Shown: positions 8,456 through 17,826 of the stretch, piece by piece
How positions within the stretch are numbered: the first letter of the stretch is position 1
How the letters are laid out: every line of letters starts with the position of its first letter
Origin: DDH964 sp963806685
Lineage (GTDB): Bacteria > Desulfobacterota > Desulfuromonadia > Desulfuromonadales > DDH964
Assembly (NCBI GenBank): GCA_963806685.1
Contig: CAWDZB010000013.1
Location: 1-64,000, forward strand
DNA: 64,000 nt
Reading direction: 5' to 3'
The notes under the pieces: generated by a model
What the model was told of the DNA's origin: nothing
Databases searched by the model: none
The model's input: the letters and a program-made list of their open reading frames with translations, nothing else
Made by a program: the position numbers and the translations under genes

Positions 8456-9058
8456 TCAGCTGCGCGCCCGCGGCAGCTCCCAGTTGCCGCGGATCGCCAG
8501 CAGCCGCACGGCGATGGTCAACAGCGCCGCCAGCAGCGCCGCCAGCCCCGGCGGCAGCGGGGTCTGGCGCAGCAGCACGAAGAGCAGACCGCCGGCCAGG
8601 CAGGCCGAGGCGTAGATCTCGCGGCGCAGGATCAGCGGCACCTGGCCGGAAAGGACGTCGCGTATCACCCCGCCGGCGGTGGCGGTCATTACCCCCATCA
8701 GCACCGTGCCGAGCCAGCCGCTGCCGAGCCCCAGCGCCTTGCCGCTGCCGATAACCACGAAGGTGCCAAGGCCCACGGCGTCGAAGTAGAGGAGCGGGTG
8801 CTGCAGAAAGCCGAGCCGGCGGTGGAAGCAGAAGACGGCCAGCGCCACCGCCAGGGAGAGGTAGAGGTAGGTTTCGTCCTGCAGGCAGAAGGGGGGCGTG
8901 CCGAGCAGGAGATCGCGCAGGGTGCCGCCGCCGGTGGCGGTGACCAGGCCGAGAACCGCCACCCCGAACAGGTCCATGTCACGGCGGATGCCGGCCCAGG
9001 CCCCGGAAGCGGCGAAGGCGGCGGTACCGATCAGGTCGAGGCTGTAGAGCAGGGTCAT
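8456..9058 (-). CDS. TRIC-family cation channel protein (UPF0126)
   Basis: A 200-residue inner-membrane protein with about six or seven transmembrane helices. It contains the two internal repeats of the prokaryotic TRIC/YadS family, each with its glycine signature: TGGGTLRDLLLG in the first half and AGGVIRDVLSG in the second. Members form potassium-conducting trimers; a physiological role here is unknown. It is divergent from the rhomboid gene, with about 130 bases between the two starts. Confidence 0.85.
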   Translation of the reverse strand: MTLLYSLDLIGTAAFAASGAWAGIRRDMDLFGVAVLGLVTATGGGTLRDLLLGTPPFCLQDETYLYLSLAVALAVFCFHRRLGFLQHPLLYFDAVGLGTFVVIGSGKALGLGSGWLGTVLMGVMTATAGGVIRDVLSGQVPLILRREIYASACLAGGLLFVLLRQTPLPPGLAALLAALLTIAVRLLAIRGNWELPRARS

Positions 9059-9192
9059 GGGGTGCTCCTTCGGAGGGGGAGAATAGCCCCTCGCCGGGGA
9101 AATTGCAAGAAGGGTGGCAGCGGCGGCGAGGTGTGCTAAGATAGCCCGGCTGCGGCGCTGGCGCCCGGCCCATCCCCCATCGTGAGGGCCGC

Positions 9193-10383
9193 ATGTTCCT
9201 CCCCATCGGCGATACCCCCAATCCCCCCGGCCGACCCTACGTCAACTACCTGCTGATCGGCCTCAACGTCGCGGTCTTCCTTGGCGTCTCGCTGCCGCTG
9301 ATGCTGCGGCGTCCCGATCTCAACGACCCGGTGCTGCTCGACTACCTGCGCGCCGTGGGAGCCCGCGGCACCATTTCCGCCCGGCAGATCCTGCAGCATG
9401 TTTCGGCCTACGATCTCTTTACCTTCCGCTACGGGTTCCGTCCCGCAGCCCCGTCGCTGCTGACGCTCTTCTCCTCGCTCTTCCTTCACGGAGGGTGGCT
9501 GCACATCCTCGGCAACATGCTCTTCCTGTGGATCTTCGGGGACAACGTCGAGTACCGGCTGGGGCGGCTCGGCTATCTCCTGACCTACCTCGGTACCGGC
9601 GTCGCCGCGACCCTCTTTTTCGCTCTCTTCGTCCCTCATTCCCCGGTGCCGCTGATCGGAGCCTCGGGAGCGATTTCCGGGGTCCTTGGCTGCTATTTCC
9701 TCTGGTATCCACGCAACCGGGTAAAGACTTTCGTTTTCCTCTTCCCCTTCATTATCGGTACCTACCTGATCCCGGCGCGGCTGGTCCTCGGCTTCTTCCT
9801 ACTGATCGATAACCTGCTGCCGTTTTTGATGACCGGCGGCAGCGGCAGCGGCGTCGCCCACGGGGCCCACATCGGTGGCTTCCTCGCCGGCCTCGGGGCG
9901 GCGTGGGTGGTCGACCGCCTGGCCCATCATCCGCTCCGCGCCCCCGGCCGTTTTCAGGCCGGAGTGGAGCCCGCGGAAGAAGCCCCCAGGACTCAGGACC
10001 GTGCCGGGCAGATTGCCGACAGCATTGCCACGGGACAGCTGCAGCGTGCTGCCGGTCTTTACCTCGACACACCGGACCGGGCGGCGCGGCAGGCGGTGGC
10101 GGCCGAGGATGTCCTGGCCATCGGCCATTACCTGCTCGACCGGCAGCTTTACGCCCAGGCGCTGGGGCTGTTCCGCCGCTTTATCGCCGAACGGGCCGGC
10201 GATCCCCAGGTCGATCGGGCCTATCTCGGTGCCGGGCTGGCGATGATGCGCCAGCCACGGGGTCTGACCAGCGCCTACCACTATTTTCTGGCCGCGGCAG
10301 ATGCCGCACGCACGCCGCAGACGGCGGAGGCTGCGCGCCGCCAGCTGCGGGTTATTGAGCGGTTGGAGGGAGGGGGAGGGTGA
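9193..10383 (+). CDS. Rhomboid family intramembrane serine protease with TPR-like tail
   Basis: A 396-residue protein. The first 250 residues form a rhomboid core with HGGWLHILGNMLFLWIFGD in the early helix, catalytic Ser158 in GASGAISG and catalytic His226 in HGAHIGG. This gives the Ser-His dyad that cleaves transmembrane substrates inside the inner membrane. The C-terminal 140 residues are helical and TPR-like (AIGHYLLDRQLYAQALGLFRRF...), cytosolic by prediction, and may recruit substrates. The gene is monocistronic as far as can be seen. Confidence 0.9.
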   Translation: MFLPIGDTPNPPGRPYVNYLLIGLNVAVFLGVSLPLMLRRPDLNDPVLLDYLRAVGARGTISARQILQHVSAYDLFTFRYGFRPAAPSLLTLFSSLFLHGGWLHILGNMLFLWIFGDNVEYRLGRLGYLLTYLGTGVAATLFFALFVPHSPVPLIGASGAISGVLGCYFLWYPRNRVKTFVFLFPFIIGTYLIPARLVLGFFLLIDNLLPFLMTGGSGSGVAHGAHIGGFLAGLGAAWVVDRLAHHPLRAPGRFQAGVEPAEEAPRTQDRAGQIADSIATGQLQRAAGLYLDTPDRAARQAVAAEDVLAIGHYLLDRQLYAQALGLFRRFIAERAGDPQVDRAYLGAGLAMMRQPRGLTSAYHYFLAAADAARTPQTAEAARRQLRVIERLEGGGG

Positions 10384-10427
10384 GACTGGAACCTTTAAGC
10401 TGGTCGCTAAAAGCTTAATGCCGAAAA

Positions 10428-10485
10428 CCGGCGGGTCTCGTCCCGCCGGACGAGTTACTTTTCTGATTCGGCTCAGAAAAGTAAC
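10428..10485. repeat. Double inverted-repeat element in a 380-bp intergenic gap
   Basis: Two perfect hairpins lie back to back: CCGGCGGG/CCCGCCGG (10428-10449) and GTTACTTTTCTGA/TCAGAAAAGTAAC (10454-10485). The motif AAAGTAACCAAAAG beside it is typical of a dispersed intergenic element in many proteobacteria. The rest of the gap (10384-10764) shows no supported gene. Confidence 0.6.
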
Positions 10486-10764
10486 CAAAAGAGCCCGGGC
10501 TGCCGCCGGCATGGGGATGCGGCCGGCCCGACTCGCGGTTGACCGTTGGCGGAGTTGAGGATCGCCGCGTCTTCGTTTGCTCCATTTGCGCTGGGAGGCG
10601 GTTGCTCCGGCATGCTGCGATGCGGAGCGAACTCCGGCGTTGTTCGGGAAATCAATACCGGGACGCACCTTGCCGATATTGCGGTTCGGGTGCGGCTGTA
10701 ATTCCAGGGATGTCTCGATAACTACTATTACCCTGAACGGCGATACATGGCCTGGAGCCAGGAA

Positions 10765-11571
10765 ATGAACGATTTGGTGATTACCAGCTTGCAGAACCCG
10801 CGGGTCAAGGCGGCGATCAAGCTGCGCGACCGGCGCGGGCGGGAGGCGAGCGGCCTGCTGCTGATCGAGGGCTACTTCGAGCTGGACCTGGCGTGCCAGT
10901 GCGGGGTGGTTCCGGAGGAGCTTTTCTTCTGCCCCGACCTGGTGCGCCCCGGAGAGTTGGCGCTGCGCGACGAGCTGCGGGCTGCGGGGACGCGGATTTT
11001 TGTGGTGAGCCCGGCGGTGATGGCCAAGCTCGCCTACCGCGAGCACCCCGACGCCTGGCTGGCGACGGCAACCGTTCCGCGGCGGCACCTGGCCGACCTG
11101 CGGCTTCCCCCCGAGCCGCTGCTGATCGTCGCCGAAGGGGTGGAGAAGCCGGGCAACCTCGGCGCCATCCTGCGCTCGGCTGACGCCGCCGGGGTCGACG
11201 CGCTGATCGTCTGCGACGGCCACACCGATCTGGCCAACCCCAACGTGGTGCGGGCCAGCAAGGGGGCCCTGTTCCGCGTGCCGGTGGCCGAGGCGGGTAG
11301 CGGCGAGACCCTGGAGTGGCTGAAGCAGCGGGGCATCAAGGTGGTGGCGGCGACCCCGGCGGCCAGCTGCGTCCACTGGGACGCCGATCTCTCCGGCGGG
11401 GTGGCGGTCGCCGTCGGCACCGAGAAGGAGGGGCTGACGCCGACCTGGCTGGAGGCCGCCGACCTCGCCGTGGTCATCCCCATGCACGGCCGGGTCAACT
11501 CTCTCAACGTCGCCCAGGCGTTGACCCTGCTGGTCTACGAGGCGCTGCGTCAGCGCAGCGGCAGGAAGTAA
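10765..11571 (+). CDS. TrmH/SpoU family RNA 2'-O-methyltransferase
   Basis: SAM-dependent methyltransferase of the SPOUT class, modifying ribose 2'-OH in rRNA or tRNA. It has 268 residues from the ATG at 10765; an in-frame ATG at 10747 is also possible. An N-terminal substrate-binding domain (ITSLQNPRVKAAIKL) precedes the knotted SPOUT domain with the three family motifs: PGNLGAILRSADAAG and NPNVVRASKGALF, then AVGTEKEGL, and IPMHGRVNSLNVAQA. The RNA target cannot be told from sequence. The next gene starts only four bases downstream. Confidence 0.85.
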   Translation: MNDLVITSLQNPRVKAAIKLRDRRGREASGLLLIEGYFELDLACQCGVVPEELFFCPDLVRPGELALRDELRAAGTRIFVVSPAVMAKLAYREHPDAWLATATVPRRHLADLRLPPEPLLIVAEGVEKPGNLGAILRSADAAGVDALIVCDGHTDLANPNVVRASKGALFRVPVAEAGSGETLEWLKQRGIKVVAATPAASCVHWDADLSGGVAVAVGTEKEGLTPTWLEAADLAVVIPMHGRVNSLNVAQALTLLVYEALRQRSGRK

Positions 11572-11575
11572 ATCT

Positions 11576-12466
11576 GTGTACTGGTACTTCGATTATGCGG
11601 AACCGCTTTTTCGGCCGCCGTCCGAGGCGCAGAGCCTGATCTTCCAGGTCACTGTCGGCTGCTCGCAGAACAGCTGCAGCTTTTGCGGCATGTACAAGAT
11701 GAAGTCCTTTCGGGTACGTCCGGTGGCCGAAATCGCCGCCGAGATCGCCCTGGTTCCGGCCCACCATCGTCCGCACATCCGCCGCGTCTTCCTTGCCGAT
11801 GGCGACGCCCTGGTCTATCCCCAGGCCGGCCTGCTGGAGATCCTCGCCCTTTTGGGAGCAGCCTTCCCCAACCTCACCCGGGTCGGCAGCTACGCCTCGC
11901 CGGCCAGCCTGGTCGGCAAGAGCACCGCCGAGCTGGCGGCGCTGCGCGAGCGCAAGCTGCGCATCCTCTACTTCGGCCTGGAGAGCGGTGATGCCGCGAC
12001 CCTCGCCGCGATCGGCAAGGGCTTTACCCCCGAACGGATGCTGGAGGAGTGCCGCAAGGCGCAGGCTGCCGGCCTCAAGCTCTCGGTCACCGCCATTCTC
12101 GGCCTCGCCGGCCGGGCGCGCAGCCCGGAGCACGCCCGTGCCACCGGCCGCTGGATCAGTGCCCTCTCCCCCGAATACTTCTCGCTGCTCACCCTCTTTA
12201 CCCGCCACAACGACGCTTTTCTGGGCAGCATCGAACCGCTGAGCCGGGGCGGCATTCTCGAAGAGATCCGCGAACTGCTGGTTCACCTCGCCCCGCAGCG
12301 GACCATCCTGCGCTCCAACCACGTCTCCAACTTCCTCGAACTGGCCGGCAGCTATCCCAAGGACCGCGAGCGGCTGCTGGCCCAGGTCGATGCCGCCCTC
12401 ATCCGCGCCCGCCGGCAGCCGGAATGGTACGCAGAGGTTCCCGACTACCGCGAAGAGCTCTATTAG
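11576..12466 (+). CDS. Radical SAM protein of unknown substrate
   Basis: A 296-residue radical SAM enzyme starting at GTG 11576. The cluster motif has the spacing C-x4-C-x2-C (VGCSQNSCSFCGMYK), a variant seen in one conserved family rather than the classical C-x3-C-x2-C. SAM-binding strands follow (RVFLADGDAL, YFGLESGD). No auxiliary cluster or SPASM domain is visible. It follows the methyltransferase gene by four bases, so the two probably form an operon. No reaction can be assigned. Confidence 0.8.
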   Translation: MYWYFDYAEPLFRPPSEAQSLIFQVTVGCSQNSCSFCGMYKMKSFRVRPVAEIAAEIALVPAHHRPHIRRVFLADGDALVYPQAGLLEILALLGAAFPNLTRVGSYASPASLVGKSTAELAALRERKLRILYFGLESGDAATLAAIGKGFTPERMLEECRKAQAAGLKLSVTAILGLAGRARSPEHARATGRWISALSPEYFSLLTLFTRHNDAFLGSIEPLSRGGILEEIRELLVHLAPQRTILRSNHVSNFLELAGSYPKDRERLLAQVDAALIRARRQPEWYAEVPDYREELY

Positions 12467-12486
12467 GGGACAGCTGGACGCCCCTT

Positions 12487-13002
12487 TCATTCATCGACAT
12501 CCCGACCGAACTGGCGGAATTCACCGAGGTTGCTGAACTCGCCCCAGGCCAGGTACTGGTTGGGGGCATTGACGAAGTGATAGATGTTCTCCAGCACGAT
12601 GAAGTGCTGGTGCTCCTCCTCGGCGATTTTCAGCAGCAGCTCCTTCACCACCGCTCGCTGTTCCCGGTTCGCTGCGTCTTCGTAGAGCCGGAAGCTGTCG
12701 GCCTCCAGTTTCATGGCGTGGCGGTAGGCCGCGACATCCCCCCCGACCTGCCGCCCGGCCCCCGGCTTGTCCACCAGCCCGGCAAAGACGTTCTGCGCCT
12801 CCGCGAGGCTGGTGGAACTTTGCATGGTCTGCTCCAGGTCTTCCTTTTGCAGCGCCCGGAAGATCTCGAAGTGCTTCTGTTCGTCCGCGGCCAGCCGTTC
12901 GAAGATGGTCTTCAGCCCGGCCAGGGTGCTCTCCGCCGCCAGCTTTTCGTAGTACGCCTTGCCGTCGACTTCCATTTTCATGGCGAAATCGAACACGTTC
13001 AT
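12487..13002 (-). CDS. Ferritin-like di-iron protein (rubrerythrin-like, no rubredoxin domain)
   Basis: A 171-residue four-helix protein with the two carboxylate/His half-sites expected for a di-iron centre: ADEQKHFEIF in the first half and AEEEHQHFIVLE in the second. The N-terminal MNVFDFAMKMEVDGKAYYEKLA is characteristic of the rubrerythrin-like ferritin group of anaerobes, which protect against peroxide or store iron. The C-terminal rubredoxin CxxC domain is absent. It is convergent with the radical SAM gene. Confidence 0.85.
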   Translation of the reverse strand: MNVFDFAMKMEVDGKAYYEKLAAESTLAGLKTIFERLAADEQKHFEIFRALQKEDLEQTMQSSTSLAEAQNVFAGLVDKPGAGRQVGGDVAAYRHAMKLEADSFRLYEDAANREQRAVVKELLLKIAEEEHQHFIVLENIYHFVNAPNQYLAWGEFSNLGEFRQFGRDVDE

Positions 13003-13162
13003 GGTTTCCTCCCTGGGCTAGGGTGGGTTCCCTTTTCTTTCACTGTAGAGGCCGGCAACCAGGAGTCAAGTCCGGCTCCCGGGTGCGGGCGCTGGCGGGA
13101 TCGGTTCGAACAGGGGGAAAGCGGCGACAGCCCTGGCGGCAGCGTACTTGCCCCCGCCCCGA

Positions 13163-15532
13163 TCAGTTCAGCGATGCCGCCGGCGGCTTGCCCGCCGCCC
13201 GCAGCAGGTCGGCCTCCGGAGCCGGCCGGTCGAGGTAGTATCCCTGGATCTCGTCGCAGCCGTGGCTGCGCAGGAATTCCAGCTGCTGATCGCTCTCGAC
13301 TCCTTCGGCGATGACCCGCAGTCCTAGGTTGTGGGCGATGCTGATGGTGGTGCGGGCGATAGCCGCGGCGGTGTCGTCGGTGAAGAGGTTGGCGATGAAG
13401 GTGTGGTCGATCTTCAGCCGCTGCACCGGCAGGCGGCGCAGCAGGTTGAGGGAGGTAAAGCCGGTGCCGAAATTGTCCACGGCGATGGTGACCCCCAGCT
13501 TCTGCAGCCGATTGAGGACCGTGGTGACATGGGCGGGATCCTGCTGCAGGATGTTTTCGGTGATTTCCAGTTCCAGCCGCTCCGGCGGCAGTCCGGTGTC
13601 GGCGAGAATGTCGCGCAGGGTGGGGAGGAGCTCGGAATCGAGCAGCTGGCGCCGGGAGAGGTTGACCGCGATCCGTACCATTGACGGCAGCCCCAATGTC
13701 TCCCAGGCCCTGGCCCGCTCACAGGCCCTGCGCAGTACCCAGGCACCGATCGGTATGATCAGTCCGGTCTCCTCGGCCAGCGCGAGAAACTCGCCGGGCA
13801 GCAGCAGCCCGCGCTCAGGGTGTTGCCAGCGCAGCAGCGCCTCGACGCCGCAGAGCCGGCCCCTGGCGATTTCCACCTGGTCCTGGAAATGGAGCTGGAT
13901 CTCGCCGCGCTGGAGGGCGCGGCGCAGGTGGGTTTCCAGGCGCAGGCGCTGCTGGGCGCGCTCGTTGAGGCTGCTGGAAAAGTAGCGGTAGGTGTTGCGC
14001 CCCTGCTCCTTGGCCAGATACATGGCCATGTCGGCATGGCCGATCAGGGTCTCTGCCTGGTCGGCATCATCCGGATAGAGGGCGATGCCGATGCTCGTCG
14101 AGGTGAAAATTTCCTGCCTCTTGAGACGGATCGGCAGGGTCATCGCATGGAGGATCTTGCGGGCGGTGACCGTCGCGTCCCCGGAATTTTCCAACCGGTT
14201 GAGGATAATCACGAATTCGTCGCCGCCGATGCGCGCCACCGTGTCGCTCTTGCGGACGCACCCGAGCAGGCGCTGGGCAACCGTCTGCAGCAGTTCGTCG
14301 CCGGCGCTGTGCCCCAGGGTGTCGTTGATCACCTTGAAATGGTCGAGGTCGAGAAACAGGACCGCCACCTGCTCCTTCTCGCGGCCGGCCTGGATGAGTT
14401 GCTGGTCAAGGCGGTCCTGGAGCAGCAGGCGGTTGGGAAGGCCGGTGAGGGCGTCCTGGTAGGCCAGCTGCTTGACCGCGTCCTCGGCGGTTTTGAGGGG
14501 GGTGATGTCGTCATGGGTGACGACGGCATAAGTCCCGCTGCTGTTGCTGAAGGGGGTGATCCGTCCCAGGTACCAGTGGTGGCCTTCCTCGTTGTCGCGG
14601 GGGTACTCGAGGGTGAACTCGCTGAGCTGCCCGGCAAGGACGCCGCGGATGCCACCGGCGAAAGCCTCGGCATACTGGTTCGGCTCGCGGGCGGCGCGGT
14701 CCAGAAGTTCGAGATAGTTGTCCCCCGGTTTCGGCTGCGCCGAGAGGGGGCAATGGGCATGTTCCTGCCAGCGGCGGTTGGTGGTGAGGACCCGGCCGCC
14801 GGCATCGAGGATCGCCACCCGTTGAGCGAGAGCGTCGACAGTGGCGCGGGCAAAGCTCTCCGCATCGCGCAGCACTTCTTCGATCCGCTGCCGGTCGCTG
14901 TCGTCCATGGCCATCAGCAAGGTGCCGCCCGGTCCCTCTCGGCCGGCGCTGATCGGGCTGTGGGAGAGCAGGGTGTTGAGCTTTCCGCCCCCCGCGGTGT
15001 TCAGGCAGATATCGGCGATCACCCCCGGCTCCTCTCCCTGCGGGTGGAGCAGTCCGGTGGCCCGCTCCCGGTTTTCGGGAGCTACCAGGTCGAGGAACCG
15101 GCGCTGCAGCAGGGCCTGCTGTGGGAAGCCGAGCATCCGTTCCAGCTGCCGGTTGACGAAAACGATCAGGCCATCGGGGCTGATGATCAGGATTCCCTCC
15201 TTGGTCGCCTCGACGATCCGCCGGTAGCGCTCCCCCTGGTCACGGACCTCCCGCATCAGCGGCTGCAGGCCACTGAGCCCGGCCAGCAACAGCAGGGAAA
15301 CGGCCAGGCCGAAGAGTTCGGTTTCCAGCGGCGGCAAGAAGTTCTGCCGTGTGAACAGGGCATGGAGCAGGGTGTAGAAGGGGCTCACCGTAAGGATCAG
15401 GACAGCAGCCGCCAGCAGCCACAGGGTGCGAGACCGGCCACTGAAACGGGCCAGGCGCAGGACCAGGGCGGCAGCGGCGAGGCGCAGCAGGGTGGTCGCG
15501 GTGATGATGGCGAGGACAACGGTGGAGGTCAT
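13163..15532 (-). CDS. Membrane PAS-GGDEF-EAL cyclic-di-GMP protein
   Basis: A 789-residue inner-membrane signalling protein. About three N-terminal transmembrane segments (residues 1-95) are followed by two PAS domains (about 100-215 and 225-350), a GGDEF diguanylate cyclase domain with intact GGDEF (about 360-525) and an EAL phosphodiesterase domain (about 535-780) with an intact EALLRW motif. In the EAL domain the metal-binding DDFGTG loop reads DNFGTG, losing one conserved Asp, so hydrolysis may be weak. The net activity, making or degrading c-di-GMP, cannot be decided. It lies just downstream of a hybrid kinase gene on the same strand, 190 bases away. Confidence 0.9.
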   Translation of the reverse strand: MTSTVVLAIITATTLLRLAAAALVLRLARFSGRSRTLWLLAAAVLILTVSPFYTLLHALFTRQNFLPPLETELFGLAVSLLLLAGLSGLQPLMREVRDQGERYRRIVEATKEGILIISPDGLIVFVNRQLERMLGFPQQALLQRRFLDLVAPENRERATGLLHPQGEEPGVIADICLNTAGGGKLNTLLSHSPISAGREGPGGTLLMAMDDSDRQRIEEVLRDAESFARATVDALAQRVAILDAGGRVLTTNRRWQEHAHCPLSAQPKPGDNYLELLDRAAREPNQYAEAFAGGIRGVLAGQLSEFTLEYPRDNEEGHHWYLGRITPFSNSSGTYAVVTHDDITPLKTAEDAVKQLAYQDALTGLPNRLLLQDRLDQQLIQAGREKEQVAVLFLDLDHFKVINDTLGHSAGDELLQTVAQRLLGCVRKSDTVARIGGDEFVIILNRLENSGDATVTARKILHAMTLPIRLKRQEIFTSTSIGIALYPDDADQAETLIGHADMAMYLAKEQGRNTYRYFSSSLNERAQQRLRLETHLRRALQRGEIQLHFQDQVEIARGRLCGVEALLRWQHPERGLLLPGEFLALAEETGLIIPIGAWVLRRACERARAWETLGLPSMVRIAVNLSRRQLLDSELLPTLRDILADTGLPPERLELEITENILQQDPAHVTTVLNRLQKLGVTIAVDNFGTGFTSLNLLRRLPVQRLKIDHTFIANLFTDDTAAAIARTTISIAHNLGLRVIAEGVESDQQLEFLRSHGCDEIQGYYLDRPAPEADLLRAAGKPPAASLN

Positions 15533-15722
15533 CGCGTCCGACTCCGGAGCGGCGGCCCTCCCCTTGCCGCGGGGCCGGGGACCCGGTCGAAACCGGGACG
15601 CGGCTGGCGGGCCGGATGGCCTTGGGTCACAGCATTATAGCAGAGCTGAGCAGCCCTTCAGGATCGGGAAGAAAATCATCGGCGGGCAGAATCCTGCAGG
15701 TTACAGCGGAGCGGGGAATGAC

Positions 15723-17825
15723 TCAATCCCGATCTGTTGGCGGCAGGGGTGGGATCCAGCGGTCGAGAATCTCCAGCAGCTGTTTGGGCCGGTAGGGTTT
15801 GCCGAGATGATCGTCCATCCCCGCGTCCAGACACTCCTGGCGGTCATCCTCCAGGGCGTTGGCGGTCAGGGCGATGATCGGCACCCGGTGGCCAAGGGCG
15901 GCGGAACGCTCCTCGGCCCGGATCATCCGGGTCGCGGCAAAACCGTCCATTTCCGGCATCTGGCAATCCATGATAATCAGGTCGTAGGGAATCCGGGCCC
16001 AAGCCTGAAGGGCTTCCTTGCCGGACGATGTCAGGTCGACCCGGCAATGATAATTCTCCAGGATGGTCTTGATGAGATCCTGGTTGACCAGGTTGTCTTC
16101 CGCCACCAGGACCCGGCCGCGCCAGTGGCCGGTCTCCGGCTCCGGCGCGGGGGCTGGCGCGCGGGTCGTGGGCGATTCCTCTTCGGCTGCAAGCTCCGCC
16201 GGTAATTCCGGCGCGGATGCCAGGCGGTCGAGCTGGAGTGGGAGGGTAAACCAGAAGGTTGTCCCCTGCCCGGGACTGCTGTCCACGGCGATTTTCCCGT
16301 TCATCAGTTCGACGAGCTGCCGGACAATGGCCAGGCCCAGGCCGGTTCCCCCCTGTTGGCGACTGGCGGAGTCATCCACCTGGGAAAAGGATTCGAAAAT
16401 CAGCTGGTGATGGTCCTTGGCAATGCCAATCCCGGTATCCCTTACCGCAAATCGCAGGATCGGGTCCGGCCCGCTCCCCTCGCTCAGGCCGACCTCGATG
16501 GTCACACCGCCCTTTTCGGTGAACTTGAGGCTGTTGTTGACCAGGTTGAGCAGCACCTGGCGCAGCTTCCGGCCGTCGCCCCACAGGGCGTCGGGAACCT
16601 CCTCGGCCACGGCACAGTTCAGGGACAGCCCTTTGCGCTGGGCCTGAACGCTGAACAGGTTACCAACCTCGGAAACCAGCTGCCGCAGGCTGAACGGACC
16701 GGCGCCGAGCGTCATCTGCCCGGCTTCGATCTTGGAAAAATCAAGGATGTCGTTGATGAGGTCGAGAAGCGCTTCCGTGGAATGCATGACGGTATCGGCA
16801 AAACTGCGCTGCCGCGGAGATAGCTCCCCCTGCAGCAGCAGTTCGGTCATGCCCAAGATGCCGTTCATGGGGGTCCGGATTTCATGGCTCATGTTGGCCA
16901 GGAACCGGGATTTGGCCTGGTTGGCCGCATCGGCCCGATCGGCCATGGCAACGGTCAGGTCCAGCGTCTCCTGGAGGTCTCGGGTGCGCTGCTTGACCTC
17001 TTCCTCGAGTTTCTCCTGGTGTTGTTCGACCCGGCGGCGATAGTCCCGCAGGCGGTGGAGCATGAGGTTGAAGGCGACACCGAGTTCGGTAATCTCGCTG
17101 GCCCCGGCCACCGTCACATCATGGTCGAGATCGCCGACGCCGATTTTTCCGGCCGCCAGCGCCAGATTCTTGAGGGGGGCGGTGATCCTGCGCGTGGCCA
17201 GCAGGGTCAATGCCACCCCAACCAGCACCAGCAGGAGGGTCGTCAGGCCGGCCGAAAGGGCCAGTCCCTGCAGCTGCCGGTAGTATGGTTCCAGATCGAG
17301 ACCGAGGCGGACCGCGCCAATGACCTTTCGCGTCGGGGTGGCAGGGCCGGAGAAGTCGTCGGGGCCCCAGCCCGCCCGGCTGAAAACCGGCGCAATCAGC
17401 TCCAGATAACGATGACCGTCGCGGCCGGTCCATTCCCGGGTCGGTGCCACCCTGGCCGAATCCGGCAATCCGGGCGGTGGGGCCGGCAGCGATTCGCCGA
17501 TGCCGGCAGGCCGCTGGACCAGCGGCTTCTGGAACTGATCGAAAATCACCGCGAAGGCGATGTTCTGGTCGGCGAAGGCCAGGTCAAGCAGTTCCCGGAG
17601 CGCCCGGGGGTCTGCCGTATAGATGGCGTATTCGCCGTTTTCGACGACCATGGCGGCGGTGGTCCGCAGGCGGTTAATCAGCTGTCGCTTCTCGTTGTGG
17701 ATCTCTTTGCGGACCAGGAAGGAGCTGACCGCCAGCGAGGTCGCCAGGATCAGGACGATACTGAGCAGGTTGAACTTGGAGGCGAGGTTCAGTCCCGCCT
17801 TGCCGTTTCGCCCCTGCCGCGCCAT
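15723..17825 (-). CDS. Hybrid sensor histidine kinase/response regulator
   Basis: A 700-residue membrane hybrid kinase. An N-terminal transmembrane helix (about 17-37), a periplasmic sensing segment (about 40-190), a second helix (about 192-212) and a HAMP domain lead to a HisKA domain. The phosphoacceptor is His314 in MSHEIRTPMNG. A HATPase domain follows (DTGIGIA, GGTGLGLAI). A C-terminal receiver has acceptor Asp620 in MDCQMPEMDG. No output domain is present, so phosphate probably goes to a separate partner. It directly follows the binding-protein gene (one base between), suggesting the periplasmic protein supplies its signal. Confidence 0.9.
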   Translation of the reverse strand: MARQGRNGKAGLNLASKFNLLSIVLILATSLAVSSFLVRKEIHNEKRQLINRLRTTAAMVVENGEYAIYTADPRALRELLDLAFADQNIAFAVIFDQFQKPLVQRPAGIGESLPAPPPGLPDSARVAPTREWTGRDGHRYLELIAPVFSRAGWGPDDFSGPATPTRKVIGAVRLGLDLEPYYRQLQGLALSAGLTTLLLVLVGVALTLLATRRITAPLKNLALAAGKIGVGDLDHDVTVAGASEITELGVAFNLMLHRLRDYRRRVEQHQEKLEEEVKQRTRDLQETLDLTVAMADRADAANQAKSRFLANMSHEIRTPMNGILGMTELLLQGELSPRQRSFADTVMHSTEALLDLINDILDFSKIEAGQMTLGAGPFSLRQLVSEVGNLFSVQAQRKGLSLNCAVAEEVPDALWGDGRKLRQVLLNLVNNSLKFTEKGGVTIEVGLSEGSGPDPILRFAVRDTGIGIAKDHHQLIFESFSQVDDSASRQQGGTGLGLAIVRQLVELMNGKIAVDSSPGQGTTFWFTLPLQLDRLASAPELPAELAAEEESPTTRAPAPAPEPETGHWRGRVLVAEDNLVNQDLIKTILENYHCRVDLTSSGKEALQAWARIPYDLIIMDCQMPEMDGFAATRMIRAEERSAALGHRVPIIALTANALEDDRQECLDAGMDDHLGKPYRPKQLLEILDRWIPPLPPTDRD

Positions 17826-17826
17826 C

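Noticed and set aside
13820..15640. 606-codon open frame on the plus strand
   Set aside because: Antisense to the GGDEF-EAL gene; no recognisable protein features.
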